From assembly GCF_023242945.1 (NCBI RefSeq), contig NZ_JALKFT010000021.1, forward strand, positions 30,457 to 94,456: DNA of 64,000 nt, written 5' to 3'. The notes under the pieces are model-generated. The model did no database searches. It was not told the origin of the DNA and saw nothing but the letters and a program-made list of their open reading frames with translations. Each line of letters begins with the position of its first letter. Within the stretch, counting starts at the first letter, position 1. The translations under genes and the position numbers were made by a program. This DNA is from Frankia umida. Lineage in GTDB: Bacteria > Actinomycetota > Actinomycetes > Frankiales > Frankiaceae. Below, one piece after another: positions 42,924 to 50,633 of this stretch.

Positions 42924-43364
42924 ATGACCGACCAGACCGATCTTCGACTGACCCCCCAGCGGATGGCCGTCCTCGAGGTGCTGCGCGCCGCGCATGACCA
43001 TCCGACCGCGGCCGAGGTCTACGAGCGGGTGCGGCGCACCTCGCCGCGGATCGGCAGCGCTACGGTGTACCGCACCCTGGCGCTGCTGGTGTCGACCGGT
43101 CAGGCGCTGGAACTCAGCCTCGGTGGCGGTGCGGCGGCACGGTACGACGCCAACACCTGCCGCCACGATCATGCGGTCTGCGAAGGCTGTGGCCGCGCGG
43201 TCGATCTCGACCATCCGGTTCCCGACGGGATGATGGCGGAGATCGCGCGGCGCTCGGGTTTCGCCATCACCGGGTACGACCTGCAGTTCCGGGGAATCTG
43301 TCCGGACTGTCAGGCCCAGGGCGCGGGCTCGGTCCGAGTCGGGGGTCCGGCCAGCCCACAGTGA
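42924..43364 (+). CDS. Fur/PerR-family metal-dependent regulator
   Basis: 146 residues. Winged-helix DNA-binding part (LTPQRMAVLEVLRAAHDHPTA, RIGSATVYRTLALLVSTGQA), then the metal/dimer domain with RYDANTCRHDHAVCEGCGRAV and the second CxxC at GICPDCQ, a structural zinc site. The HxHxxC block and the rubrerythrin gene 55 bp downstream suggest a peroxide-sensing PerR-like role, but Fur or Zur activity cannot be excluded. A palindrome just upstream fits autoregulation. Confidence 0.88.
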   Translation: MTDQTDLRLTPQRMAVLEVLRAAHDHPTAAEVYERVRRTSPRIGSATVYRTLALLVSTGQALELSLGGGAAARYDANTCRHDHAVCEGCGRAVDLDHPVPDGMMAEIARRSGFAITGYDLQFRGICPDCQAQGAGSVRVGGPASPQ

Positions 43365-43418
43365 TCATCCCAGCTGGGAAGACCTCAGCGGGGAACACTC
43401 ATCGCAAAGGAGCGTGAC

Positions 43419-43859
43419 ATGCCCAAGCTTGACGGCACCAAGACGCATGAGAACCTCAAGGAGGCGTTCGCCGGGGAGAGCCAGGCCAACCGGCGTTACC
43501 TCTACTTCGCCCGTCGCGCCGACATCGAGGGCCTGACCGACGCGTCCTCGCTGTTCCGCGACACCGCCGAGGGGGAGACCGGGCACGCCTTCGGGCACCT
43601 GGACTTCCTGGCCGAGGTCGGCGACCCGGCCACCGGCGAGCCGCTCGGCACCACGACGAAGAACCTGGCCAGCGCCGTCGCCGGTGAGACCTACGAGTTC
43701 ACCGCCATGTACCCCGGCTTCGCGAAGACCGCTCGTGACGAGGGCTTCGAGGAGATCGCGGACTGGTTCTCCACCCTGGCCCGGGCGGAGAAGACCCACG
43801 CCGGTCGGTTCAAGCGTGCCCTCGACGCGCTCAAGGCCGAGGAGACCGCCGACGCCTGA
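43419..43859 (+). CDS. Rubrerythrin-type diiron protein
   Basis: 146-residue ferritin-like four-helix protein with diiron ligands in EAFAGESQANRRYLYFA, DTAEGETGHAFGHLDFL, VAGETYEFTAMYPGFA and LARAEKTHAGRF. Rubrerythrins detoxify peroxide. The C-terminal rubredoxin FeS4 domain found in classical members is missing, as in erythrin-like forms, so an outside electron donor is needed. AAAGGAG lies 7 nt before the ATG. Genes for a Fur-family regulator and DUF3501 flank it. Confidence 0.9.
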   Translation: MPKLDGTKTHENLKEAFAGESQANRRYLYFARRADIEGLTDASSLFRDTAEGETGHAFGHLDFLAEVGDPATGEPLGTTTKNLASAVAGETYEFTAMYPGFAKTARDEGFEEIADWFSTLARAEKTHAGRFKRALDALKAEETADA

Positions 43860-44024
43860 TCGGCCCCAGGCCGACGGCCGCACCACCCCTGGCGACACTC
43901 CGGCGACCGGTCCCGCGCCCCGCGCGTCCTGACCGGTCGCCGGTCTCGTCCGCCGTCCCGTTGCCCGTCTGTCGCCCGTCCCACCGCCCGGACCAGACCG
44001 TTACCGATACCCGGAGGCCGCGCC

Positions 44025-44621
44025 ATGGCGCTGACCGTCGCCGACATCATCACCGACCATCAGGCGTACGCGCAGCGGCGGCCCGACCTGCGCCGACAGA
44101 TGCTCCCGGTGCGGGCCGAACGGCGCGTCCGAGTCGGGGACATCGTGGTCGCCGAGTTCGAGAACGAGCAGACGCTGCGCTACCAGGTGCAGGAGATGGT
44201 CTACACCGAGCGACTGACGGCGCCCGCCGACGTCGCCCACGAGATCGACGCCTACTCGCGTCTGTTGCCAGGTAGTCATGCCCTGACGGCGACGCTGTTC
44301 CTCGAGCTCGACGTGCTCGCCACGGTGCGTGACGAACTGCGCCGGCTCGCCGGCCTGCAACACAGCGTCCTCCTGGAGATCGGCGGGACGCGGGTGGCCG
44401 GGCAGGAGATCCCCGGCCCGGACGAGGACCCGGAGGTCCCCAGCGAGACCGTCTCGGTGCACATGGTGCGTTTCGCGCTCGGGGAGCAGGTTCGTGATCT
44501 CTTCCGCGACCCGGACGTCCCCGCCGAACTGGTCATCGACCATCCCGCCTACAACGACGGAACACCGCTGACCGGCGCCACCCGCCGTGCCCTCATCGCC
44601 GACCTGGCCCTGCGCGGCTGA
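44025..44621 (+). CDS. DUF3501 family protein
   Basis: 198 residues, uncharacterised. Family pattern: ADIITDHQAYAQRRPDLRRQ, RRVRVGDIVVAEFENEQTLRY (in part), QEMVYTERLTAPADVAHEID, ATLFLELD and VHMVRFAL. DUF3501 genes commonly follow rubrerythrin, which supports a shared oxidative-stress role by context only. ATG start; 165 bp after the rubrerythrin gene. Confidence 0.85.
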   Translation: MALTVADIITDHQAYAQRRPDLRRQMLPVRAERRVRVGDIVVAEFENEQTLRYQVQEMVYTERLTAPADVAHEIDAYSRLLPGSHALTATLFLELDVLATVRDELRRLAGLQHSVLLEIGGTRVAGQEIPGPDEDPEVPSETVSVHMVRFALGEQVRDLFRDPDVPAELVIDHPAYNDGTPLTGATRRALIADLALRG

Positions 44622-44872
44622 GCGCCGATCCGCCGATCCGCTCCAACCGCTGCACCGGTCCTGCGGGACGACGGTAACGAGCCGACAACGGACGACGGAC
44701 GACAGGACGGCCGAGGGGCAGTGCGGCCGAGACTCCGGACGCCGCGATGCCGGGTGCCGAGACGCCGGACACATTGTCCGGGGGCATCCGTTCGGCGTGA
44801 CCGTGGCGGGGTACGCGAAAGACCTACGGCACGACACGTCAGCACGCTCGTCCACGTCAAGGGAGTCAACCC

Positions 44873-45394
44873 ATGACCGATGACCAGCTACGTCCCGCGC
44901 ACGACGCATTCACCGGGCCGGACGCGACAGCCGAGCCGGATGGCCGCACCGGAGCAGACACCCTGACGGGGGCGGACAGCATGGGCGGGCCCGACGGTCC
45001 GCAGGCCGAACGGGGCACGGCCGCCCGGGCCGCGCTGTGCCGGCTGGCCGACGGGGAGAACGAGCGCTCCGCGCTCGGCGATCTGGCGCTGGCCGACGTC
45101 CTGCTGCCCGACCTCGGCGACGACGTCACCGACCTGTCCGATGCCGACGGCGACGTCCTGCAGCTTCCGGTCGCGCAGCGCCAGGACGGCACCCAGTTCG
45201 TCCCGACGTTCACCTCCGAGCAGCGGCTGGCCGCGGCCCTGCCCGAGGTCGATCGCTACCGGACGGTCCAGATCGCGACGCTCGGTCGGATCTGGCCGTC
45301 CGACGAGCTCCTGCTCGCCGTCGACCCGGGCTCCGAGGCGGGCATCGCGCTGCCGGCGGAGGGGCTGCGCGCCCTGGCCGCCATGTCCAGCTGA
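44873..45394 (+). CDS. SseB-family protein
   Basis: 173 residues. After an acidic low-complexity N-terminus (about 1-45), the SseB-N domain follows: ARAALCRLADGENERSALGD, ADVLLPDLGDD, VLQLPVAQRQDGTQFVPTFTS and RIWPSDELLLAVDPGSEAGIALP. The family's biochemical role is unclear. The ATG is preceded by AAGGGAG. Followed by short repeats and a strong terminator. Confidence 0.8.
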   Translation: MTDDQLRPAHDAFTGPDATAEPDGRTGADTLTGADSMGGPDGPQAERGTAARAALCRLADGENERSALGDLALADVLLPDLGDDVTDLSDADGDVLQLPVAQRQDGTQFVPTFTSEQRLAAALPEVDRYRTVQIATLGRIWPSDELLLAVDPGSEAGIALPAEGLRALAAMSS

Positions 45395-45446
45395 ACCGCC
45401 ATGTCCGGATAAGACCGTCATATCCGGCCGGAACCGTCATGTTCGG
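45395..45446 (+). repeat. Three 14-bp repeats at 19-bp period after sseB
   Basis: accgYcatRtYcgg at 45395, 45414 and 45433. A more degenerate copy overlaps the end of the sseB gene. Noncoding, directly before the terminator. Confidence 0.7.
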
Positions 45447-45465
45447 CTGACAGGGTCTGGTCGCC

Positions 45466-45513
45466 AGCCGGCGGCGTGGGTGGGGACGCGACGTCCCACC
45501 CACGCCGCCGGCT
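45466..45513 (+). terminator. Terminator after sseB
   Basis: Perfect 19-bp stem (45466-45484 with 45495-45513) with a 10-nt loop that can pair a further 3 bp. Confidence 0.85.
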
Positions 45514-45842
45514 TCGCTTTGCGGGCAGCCCCACCTGGGAGTGGACGGGTATGGCCCGCGGGGGTGGTGTGCCAACCGGCCCAGGGTCGCCGTGCCGCCC
45601 GACCCGGCTCCTGAGGAGGACCCGCGGTGGGTGAGGCACGCAACATCCGCCGGGACGCTCCCACTCGGCCCAAGGGTGCGGGCGGCTTCGCGGGCAGCCT
45701 CCCGAGCTGCGGTTTTCCCTGCGGCACAGGAATTTGCACCCGGCGCACACCGGCTGCGTCGGTGCCGGGCGCCGGTCATCGACGAGTCGTAGTCCTACCG
45801 AACGTCGAACCTACGGTGGCGCTTGGGGCGGCGCGTGTCAGA
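45514..45842. other. Upstream region of the ctaE-qcrCAB operon
   Basis: About 330 bases. Open frames continue from ctaE upstream but lack family similarity. No -10/-35 pair or operator that I would defend; the respiratory operon promoter is expected here. Confidence 0.4.
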
Positions 45843-46481
45843 ATGACCGACGTGGCCTCAGCCCCCGTCCTCGAGAAGGCTCCACCACCACACCCGACGG
45901 CCAACCGTCCCTCGATGGTCTCGGTCGGCACGGTCGTGTGGTTGTCGTCGGAGCTGATGTTCTTCGCGTCCCTGTTTGCGATGTACTTCACGATCCGTTC
46001 GGTCAACAGCGGCAACTGGCCGCCGACGACCGGGGACCCCATCGGGTCCGAACACGGACCCGTGGAGTTGCACGTCGGGTACGCGCTGTTCTTCACCGTG
46101 ATCCTGGTGCTGTCCAGCGTCACCTGTCAGCTCGGCGTGTTCGCCGCCGAGCGGGGTGATGTGTTCGGCCTGCGACGCTGGTACCTGATCTCGCTGATCA
46201 TGGGCGCTGTCTTCATCGGCGGCCAGGTGAACGAGTACTTCGGCGAGAACGAGTTCACGATGGCGTCGCACGCCTACGGTTCGGTCTACTACCTGACCAC
46301 CGGTTTCCACGGGCTGCACGTGATCGGTGGACTGGTCGCCTTCGTCATGGTGCTGGGCCGGTCGACGTATGGGCGCTTCACGCCGGAGAAGGCGACATCG
46401 GCAATCGTCGTGTCGTACTACTGGCACTTCGTCGACGTCGTCTGGATCGCCCTCTTCGCGACCATCTACCTCCTCCAGTGA
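45843..46481 (+). CDS. ctaE: Cytochrome c oxidase subunit III
   Basis: 212 residues, five helices as in actinobacterial subunit III. Family features: MVSVGTVVWLSSELMFFASL, FAMYFTIRSVN, LISLIMGAVFIGGQVNEYF, YLTTGFHGLHVIGGLVAF, and the C-terminal SYYWHFVDVVWIALFATIYL. The ATG at 45843 was chosen because homologues begin there; longer open frame upstream has no similarity. Its stop overlaps the qcrC GTG start (GTGA). Confidence 0.94.
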   Translation: MTDVASAPVLEKAPPPHPTANRPSMVSVGTVVWLSSELMFFASLFAMYFTIRSVNSGNWPPTTGDPIGSEHGPVELHVGYALFFTVILVLSSVTCQLGVFAAERGDVFGLRRWYLISLIMGAVFIGGQVNEYFGENEFTMASHAYGSVYYLTTGFHGLHVIGGLVAFVMVLGRSTYGRFTPEKATSAIVVSYYWHFVDVVWIALFATIYLLQ

Positions 46482-47638
46482 GCGACATGACTGAATCTTC
46501 AGGCACATCGTCGGACACGCCGCCGGAAACCACCCCGGTCATCCCGGCGAGTACCGCGGCCACCCCGCCGCGGGACGCCGCCGCCTCGCCGGAGTCGACC
46601 GGGACGTCGACCCGGGCCAGGGCGGCCGCGAGTACCGACGCCGACGCAGATGCCGACGCGGCCGACGTCCAACCCGGTGACGTCGAACCCGTCGACGCCG
46701 ATGTCGCTGCCGCCGAGGTGGCGACCGACGCCGACGTGACAGCCGACGCCGATGAGGCCGACGCCGATGAAGAGGCCGACACGGAGACGGCGGGCTCGGG
46801 GGCGAAGCCGGTCGCCGGCCGTCCCGGCCTGCTCGGCCGCCGCCGTGCGCGCCGTCGGGTGTCCACCTCGCAGCGGCGCCGTCGCTCGTCCGCCCTGGTG
46901 CTCGCCCTTGGCCTTCTCGCCACCGGCGTGCTGTGGACGCTGCTGGCGCCCGGCGGCAACGCCGCGTCCGCGTCCGACTCCAACGAGGCGGTCCGCCAGG
47001 GCCGGGCCCTGTACCTCCAGGGCTGCTCCACCTGCCACGGGCTCGGCGCCCAGGGCTCCAGCACCGGGCCGAGCCTGATCGGGGTCGGCGCCGCCGCCGT
47101 GGACTTCCAGGTCTCCACCGGTCGGATGCCGCTGGCCGCCCCGGCCGCGCAGGCCGACCGCAAGGCACCGATCTACTCGGACACGCAGATCGCCCAGCTG
47201 GCCGCGTACATCGACAGCCTCGGTGGCGGTCCGGAAATCCCCAAGGTCGACGACACCGCACTGGATGACGCGGCGCTCTCCAAGGGTGGCGAGCTCTACC
47301 GGGCCAACTGCGCGCAGTGCCATCAGGCGGTAGCCCAGGGTGCCCCACTGACCTACGGCAAGTTCGCGCCCTCGCTGGACGGGTCGACCGCGACTCAGAT
47401 CATCGAGGCGATGCGGACCGGACCGGAGTCGATGCCCGTCTTCGGTGACCGTCAGATCAACGAAGAGGACGCGGTCGCGGTCGCGGCCTACGTCCGCCAC
47501 CTGACCGACGCGCCCAGCCCCGGTGGCTTCAGCCTCGGCAAGTACGGTCCGGTGCCCGAGGGTCTGCTGGCGATTCTGGTCGGCATCGGAGGTCTGCTGG
47601 CCGTGTGCCTGTGGATCGGAGCGAGGCAGAAGCGATGA
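46478..47638 (+). CDS. qcrC: Diheme cytochrome c subunit of the menaquinol:cytochrome c reductase
   Basis: 386 residues. Two CxxCH heme sites, CSTCH (from Cys183) and CAQCH (from Cys278), carry electrons from the bc1-type complex to the oxidase, replacing soluble cytochrome c in actinobacteria. Helix ~137-158 (SSALVLALGLLATGVLWTLL) anchors the N-terminus and GLLAILVGIGGLLAVCLWIG the C-terminus. The first ~125 residues are a cytoplasmic Asp/Ala/Thr-rich acidic extension. GTG start 46478 couples to ctaE; GTG 46859 would give the usual family size. Confidence 0.92.
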   Translation: MSDMTESSGTSSDTPPETTPVIPASTAATPPRDAAASPESTGTSTRARAAASTDADADADAADVQPGDVEPVDADVAAAEVATDADVTADADEADADEEADTETAGSGAKPVAGRPGLLGRRRARRRVSTSQRRRRSSALVLALGLLATGVLWTLLAPGGNAASASDSNEAVRQGRALYLQGCSTCHGLGAQGSSTGPSLIGVGAAAVDFQVSTGRMPLAAPAAQADRKAPIYSDTQIAQLAAYIDSLGGGPEIPKVDDTALDDAALSKGGELYRANCAQCHQAVAQGAPLTYGKFAPSLDGSTATQIIEAMRTGPESMPVFGDRQINEEDAVAVAAYVRHLTDAPSPGGFSLGKYGPVPEGLLAILVGIGGLLAVCLWIGARQKR

Positions 47639-48930
47639 GCGACCAGACGGGCCCGGGCAGGCCGGGACCGGGCGGATCGGGTGAGCCCGACGGCCCGGGG
47701 GACTCCGCATCCGAGCGCATGCACTACGCCGGCTACCAGGGTGAGCCGGCGGACAAGGCTGATCAGGACTCGATGAGCAGCATCTTCCACCGGGCCAAGC
47801 ACCCGGTCGACACCTCCGGTGCGCCGGCCAAGGGGTCGGACGTCTCCGCCGGGGGACCGGATGTCTCCGCCGGCACCCATGACGGTCCGGAGGCGCTGGG
47901 CACCCCGCCGCACCAGACCGACTCCACCCGCGACCCGCAGCACACGGTGATGCGGGGCGGGGCCGGCGACGGCGGGGTCACCCCCCGTCGCCCGCGGGCC
48001 GAGGACCATGACCGCCGCGCCGAGCGGCGAGCCGAGCGTGTGATCGCGCTGTGGTTCATGGTCTCGGTGGTCGGCACGGTCGGCTTCGTCATCACGAACT
48101 TCGTCGGTGACAAGCACAAGGAGTACTACACCCCGTGCCTGGGCTCCGCCCTGGGCATCGCGGTCGGCGGACTCGGCATCGGCCTGATCCTGTGGGCCAA
48201 GCGGCTCATGCCGCACGACCACGCCGTCCAGGAGCGCCACGAGTTCACCTCCAGCAAGGAGGAGATCGCGGTCACCGAGGCGGAGGTCGCCGACGGCTTC
48301 GCCGACACCGGCCTGACCCGCTTCCCGCTGCTGCGCCGCACCCTGCTCGGGGCGAGCACGGTGCTCGGTGGACTGGTCGTGGTGCCACTGCTGAACCTCA
48401 CCAACGCCAAGCCCGGCAAGAAGCTTGACCACACGTCCTGGGTCAAGGGCGCCCGGCTGGTGACGGAGGAGGGCCGGTACGTCAAACTGGGCGATGTGTC
48501 CATCGGTGGAATCGAGACGGTCTTCCCGGCCGTTCCGGTCACCGGTGCCAGCGGTCAGGTGTCCTACGACGCGAAGACCGACATCCAGACCAAGGCGGAC
48601 AGCACCACCATTCTCATCCGGCTGCCACCGGGGGTCGACCGGCCGCGCAAGGGCCGGGAGAACTGGTCGGTCGACGGCCACGTCGCCTACTCGAAGATCT
48701 GCTCGCACGCCGGTTGCCCGGTGAGCCTCTACGAGCAGCAGACCCACCACCTGCTCTGCCCATGCCACCAGTCGGTCTTCGACGTGTTGGACGGCTGCCG
48801 GGCGATCTTCGGCCCGGCGAGCCGGTCGCTGCCGCAGCTGGCCATCGCCGCGGACGCGGAGGGGTACCTGTACGCCCGCAACGGTGACTATGACGAGCCT
48901 GTCGGTGCCGCCTTCTGGGAGCGCTCATGA
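47635..48930 (+). CDS. qcrA: Rieske iron-sulfur subunit
   Basis: 431 residues. Long disordered N-terminus, then three helices typical of actinobacterial QcrA (VIALWFMVSVVGTVGFVITN, GSALGIAVGGLGIGLILWA, TLLGASTVLGGLVVVPLL) and the Rieske domain with [2Fe-2S] ligands CSHAGCPV (from Cys356) and CPCHQSVFD. Starts inside the qcrC stop (ATGA) and overlaps qcrB the same way. An ETVFPAVP segment and a GPASRSLPQL tail are family-typical. Confidence 0.95.
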   Translation: MSDQTGPGRPGPGGSGEPDGPGDSASERMHYAGYQGEPADKADQDSMSSIFHRAKHPVDTSGAPAKGSDVSAGGPDVSAGTHDGPEALGTPPHQTDSTRDPQHTVMRGGAGDGGVTPRRPRAEDHDRRAERRAERVIALWFMVSVVGTVGFVITNFVGDKHKEYYTPCLGSALGIAVGGLGIGLILWAKRLMPHDHAVQERHEFTSSKEEIAVTEAEVADGFADTGLTRFPLLRRTLLGASTVLGGLVVVPLLNLTNAKPGKKLDHTSWVKGARLVTEEGRYVKLGDVSIGGIETVFPAVPVTGASGQVSYDAKTDIQTKADSTTILIRLPPGVDRPRKGRENWSVDGHVAYSKICSHAGCPVSLYEQQTHHLLCPCHQSVFDVLDGCRAIFGPASRSLPQLAIAADAEGYLYARNGDYDEPVGAAFWERS

Positions 48931-50522
48931 CAACCGCAGCCCCACCGGACTTCGTCAAGCGGCCCGGTCCGGTCCGCAAACTCAACCGGGCCGCCGACGA
49001 ACGGTTCGGCACGCAGGCCGGGCTGCGGCGCAACCTGAACAAGGTCTTCCCCGACCACTGGTCGTTCATGATCGGGGAGATCGCGCTCTACAGCTTCGTC
49101 ATCCTGCTGCTCACCGGCATCTACCTCACGCTGTTCTTCGACCCGTCGAACACCGAGGTCATCTACAACGGCCCCTACGTGCCCCTCAAGGGCGTGGAGA
49201 TGAGCCGGGCCTACGCGTCGACCCTCGACATCAGCTTCGACGTCCGGGCGGGCCTGGTCTTCCGCCAGATCCACCACTGGGCCGCGCTGATCTTCGTCGC
49301 GTCGATCATCGTGCACCTGATGCGGGTGTTCTTCACCGGTGCCTACCGCAAGCCGCGTGAGGTCAACTGGCTGATCGGTGTCGGCCTGCTCATCCTCGGC
49401 ATCCTCGAGGGCTTCGCCGGCTACTCCCTGCCGGACGACCTGCTCTCCGGTACCGGTCTGCGGATCGCGGCGTCGATCGCCCAGTCCATCCCGATCATCG
49501 GGACGTGGGCGTCGTTCATGCTGTTCAACGGCGAGTTCCCGGGCGCGAACTTCCTGCCCCGGCTGTACGTGGTGCACATCCTGCTGGTGCCGGGGGTGCT
49601 GCTCGCCCTGATCGGCGCCCACCTGGCCATCCTGTGGCAGCAGAAGCACACGGACTTCCCCGGGCCGGGCAAGACCGAGCACAACGTCGTCGGCCACCGG
49701 GTCTTCCCGATCTTCGCGGTGAAGTCCGGCGGGTTCTTCATGATGACCTTCTCCATGATCGCGCTGCTGGGCGGTCTGGCGCAGATCAACCCGATCTGGA
49801 TGTTCGGTCCGTACGACCCGTCCAAGGTGTCCTCGGCGTCCCAGCCCGACTGGTACATCGGCTTCCTGGACGGATCGACCCGACTGATGCCGCCGTGGGA
49901 GTTCCGCGGCCTCGGCCACACCGTTCCGGCGGTGTTCTGGCCGACGGCGGTACTGCCCGGCATCCTGTTCACGCTGCTGGCGATCTGGCCGTTCCTCGAG
50001 GCCCGGTTCACCGGTGACACGAAGTCGCACAACCTTCTGCAGCGGCCCCGTGAGGCGCCGACCAGGACGGCGCTGGGCGCCATGGCGATCAGCTTCTACC
50101 TGGTGCTGTGGATCTCCGGCGGTAACGACGTCATCGCCAAGACCTTCAGCATCTCGCTGAACGCGATGACCTGGGCGGGCCGGATCGGCCTGCTGATCGT
50201 CCCGCCGATCGCCTACGCGGTGACGAAGAAGCTCTGCCTGAACCTGCAGGACAAGGACACCGAGATCGAGCACCACGGCATCGAGACCGGCATCATCCGG
50301 CAGTTGCCCAACGGCGAGTTCGTCGAGGACCACCGGCCCAAGCCGGCCCCCGTCCCCGACTACCCGCAGGTGCCGAACGACCGGTACGCGCTGCCGGCGG
50401 CGAACGGCCACGGCGACAGCCACGGCACCGGGCTGGCCCGACGGGCCGGCAAGGCCGTCAGCGGCTTCTTCGTCGAGGAGAAGGAAAAGGGCGCCGAGCC
50501 GGACAGCACCACCAAGCACTGA
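48927..50522 (+). CDS. qcrB: Cytochrome b subunit
   Basis: 531 residues. The bis-heme b core has the histidines in FRQIHHWAALIFVASIIVHLMR and HILLVPGVLLALIGAHLAI, the quinol site region EGFAGYSLPDDLLSGTGLRI, and PDWYIGFLDGSTRLMPPWE. A C-terminal cytoplasmic tail of about 120 residues beyond the last helix is usual for actinobacterial QcrB, the target of compounds such as telacebec in mycobacteria. ATG coupled to qcrA; ends in a terminator. Confidence 0.96.
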   Translation: MTTAAPPDFVKRPGPVRKLNRAADERFGTQAGLRRNLNKVFPDHWSFMIGEIALYSFVILLLTGIYLTLFFDPSNTEVIYNGPYVPLKGVEMSRAYASTLDISFDVRAGLVFRQIHHWAALIFVASIIVHLMRVFFTGAYRKPREVNWLIGVGLLILGILEGFAGYSLPDDLLSGTGLRIAASIAQSIPIIGTWASFMLFNGEFPGANFLPRLYVVHILLVPGVLLALIGAHLAILWQQKHTDFPGPGKTEHNVVGHRVFPIFAVKSGGFFMMTFSMIALLGGLAQINPIWMFGPYDPSKVSSASQPDWYIGFLDGSTRLMPPWEFRGLGHTVPAVFWPTAVLPGILFTLLAIWPFLEARFTGDTKSHNLLQRPREAPTRTALGAMAISFYLVLWISGGNDVIAKTFSISLNAMTWAGRIGLLIVPPIAYAVTKKLCLNLQDKDTEIEHHGIETGIIRQLPNGEFVEDHRPKPAPVPDYPQVPNDRYALPAANGHGDSHGTGLARRAGKAVSGFFVEEKEKGAEPDSTTKH

Positions 50523-50546
50523 GCTTCACCGCACGACTGGCTGTAC

Positions 50547-50590
50547 CCGGGCCGGTGCCGACCGCGAACCACGCGTCGGCACCGGCCCGG
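50547..50590 (+). terminator. Terminator after qcrB
   Basis: Perfect 16-bp stem (50547-50562 with 50575-50590), 12-nt loop, 25 bp past the stop codon, between convergent genes. Confidence 0.85.
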
Positions 50591-50633
50591 CCCTTTCCCC
50601 GGACGGCCTGACGTCAGCCCAGCCCAGCCCAGC

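Noticed and set aside
46859..47638. Shorter QcrC starting at GTG 46859
   Set aside because: Gives the usual family size but lacks a ribosome site and breaks the 4-bp coupling with ctaE; kept as an alternative only.
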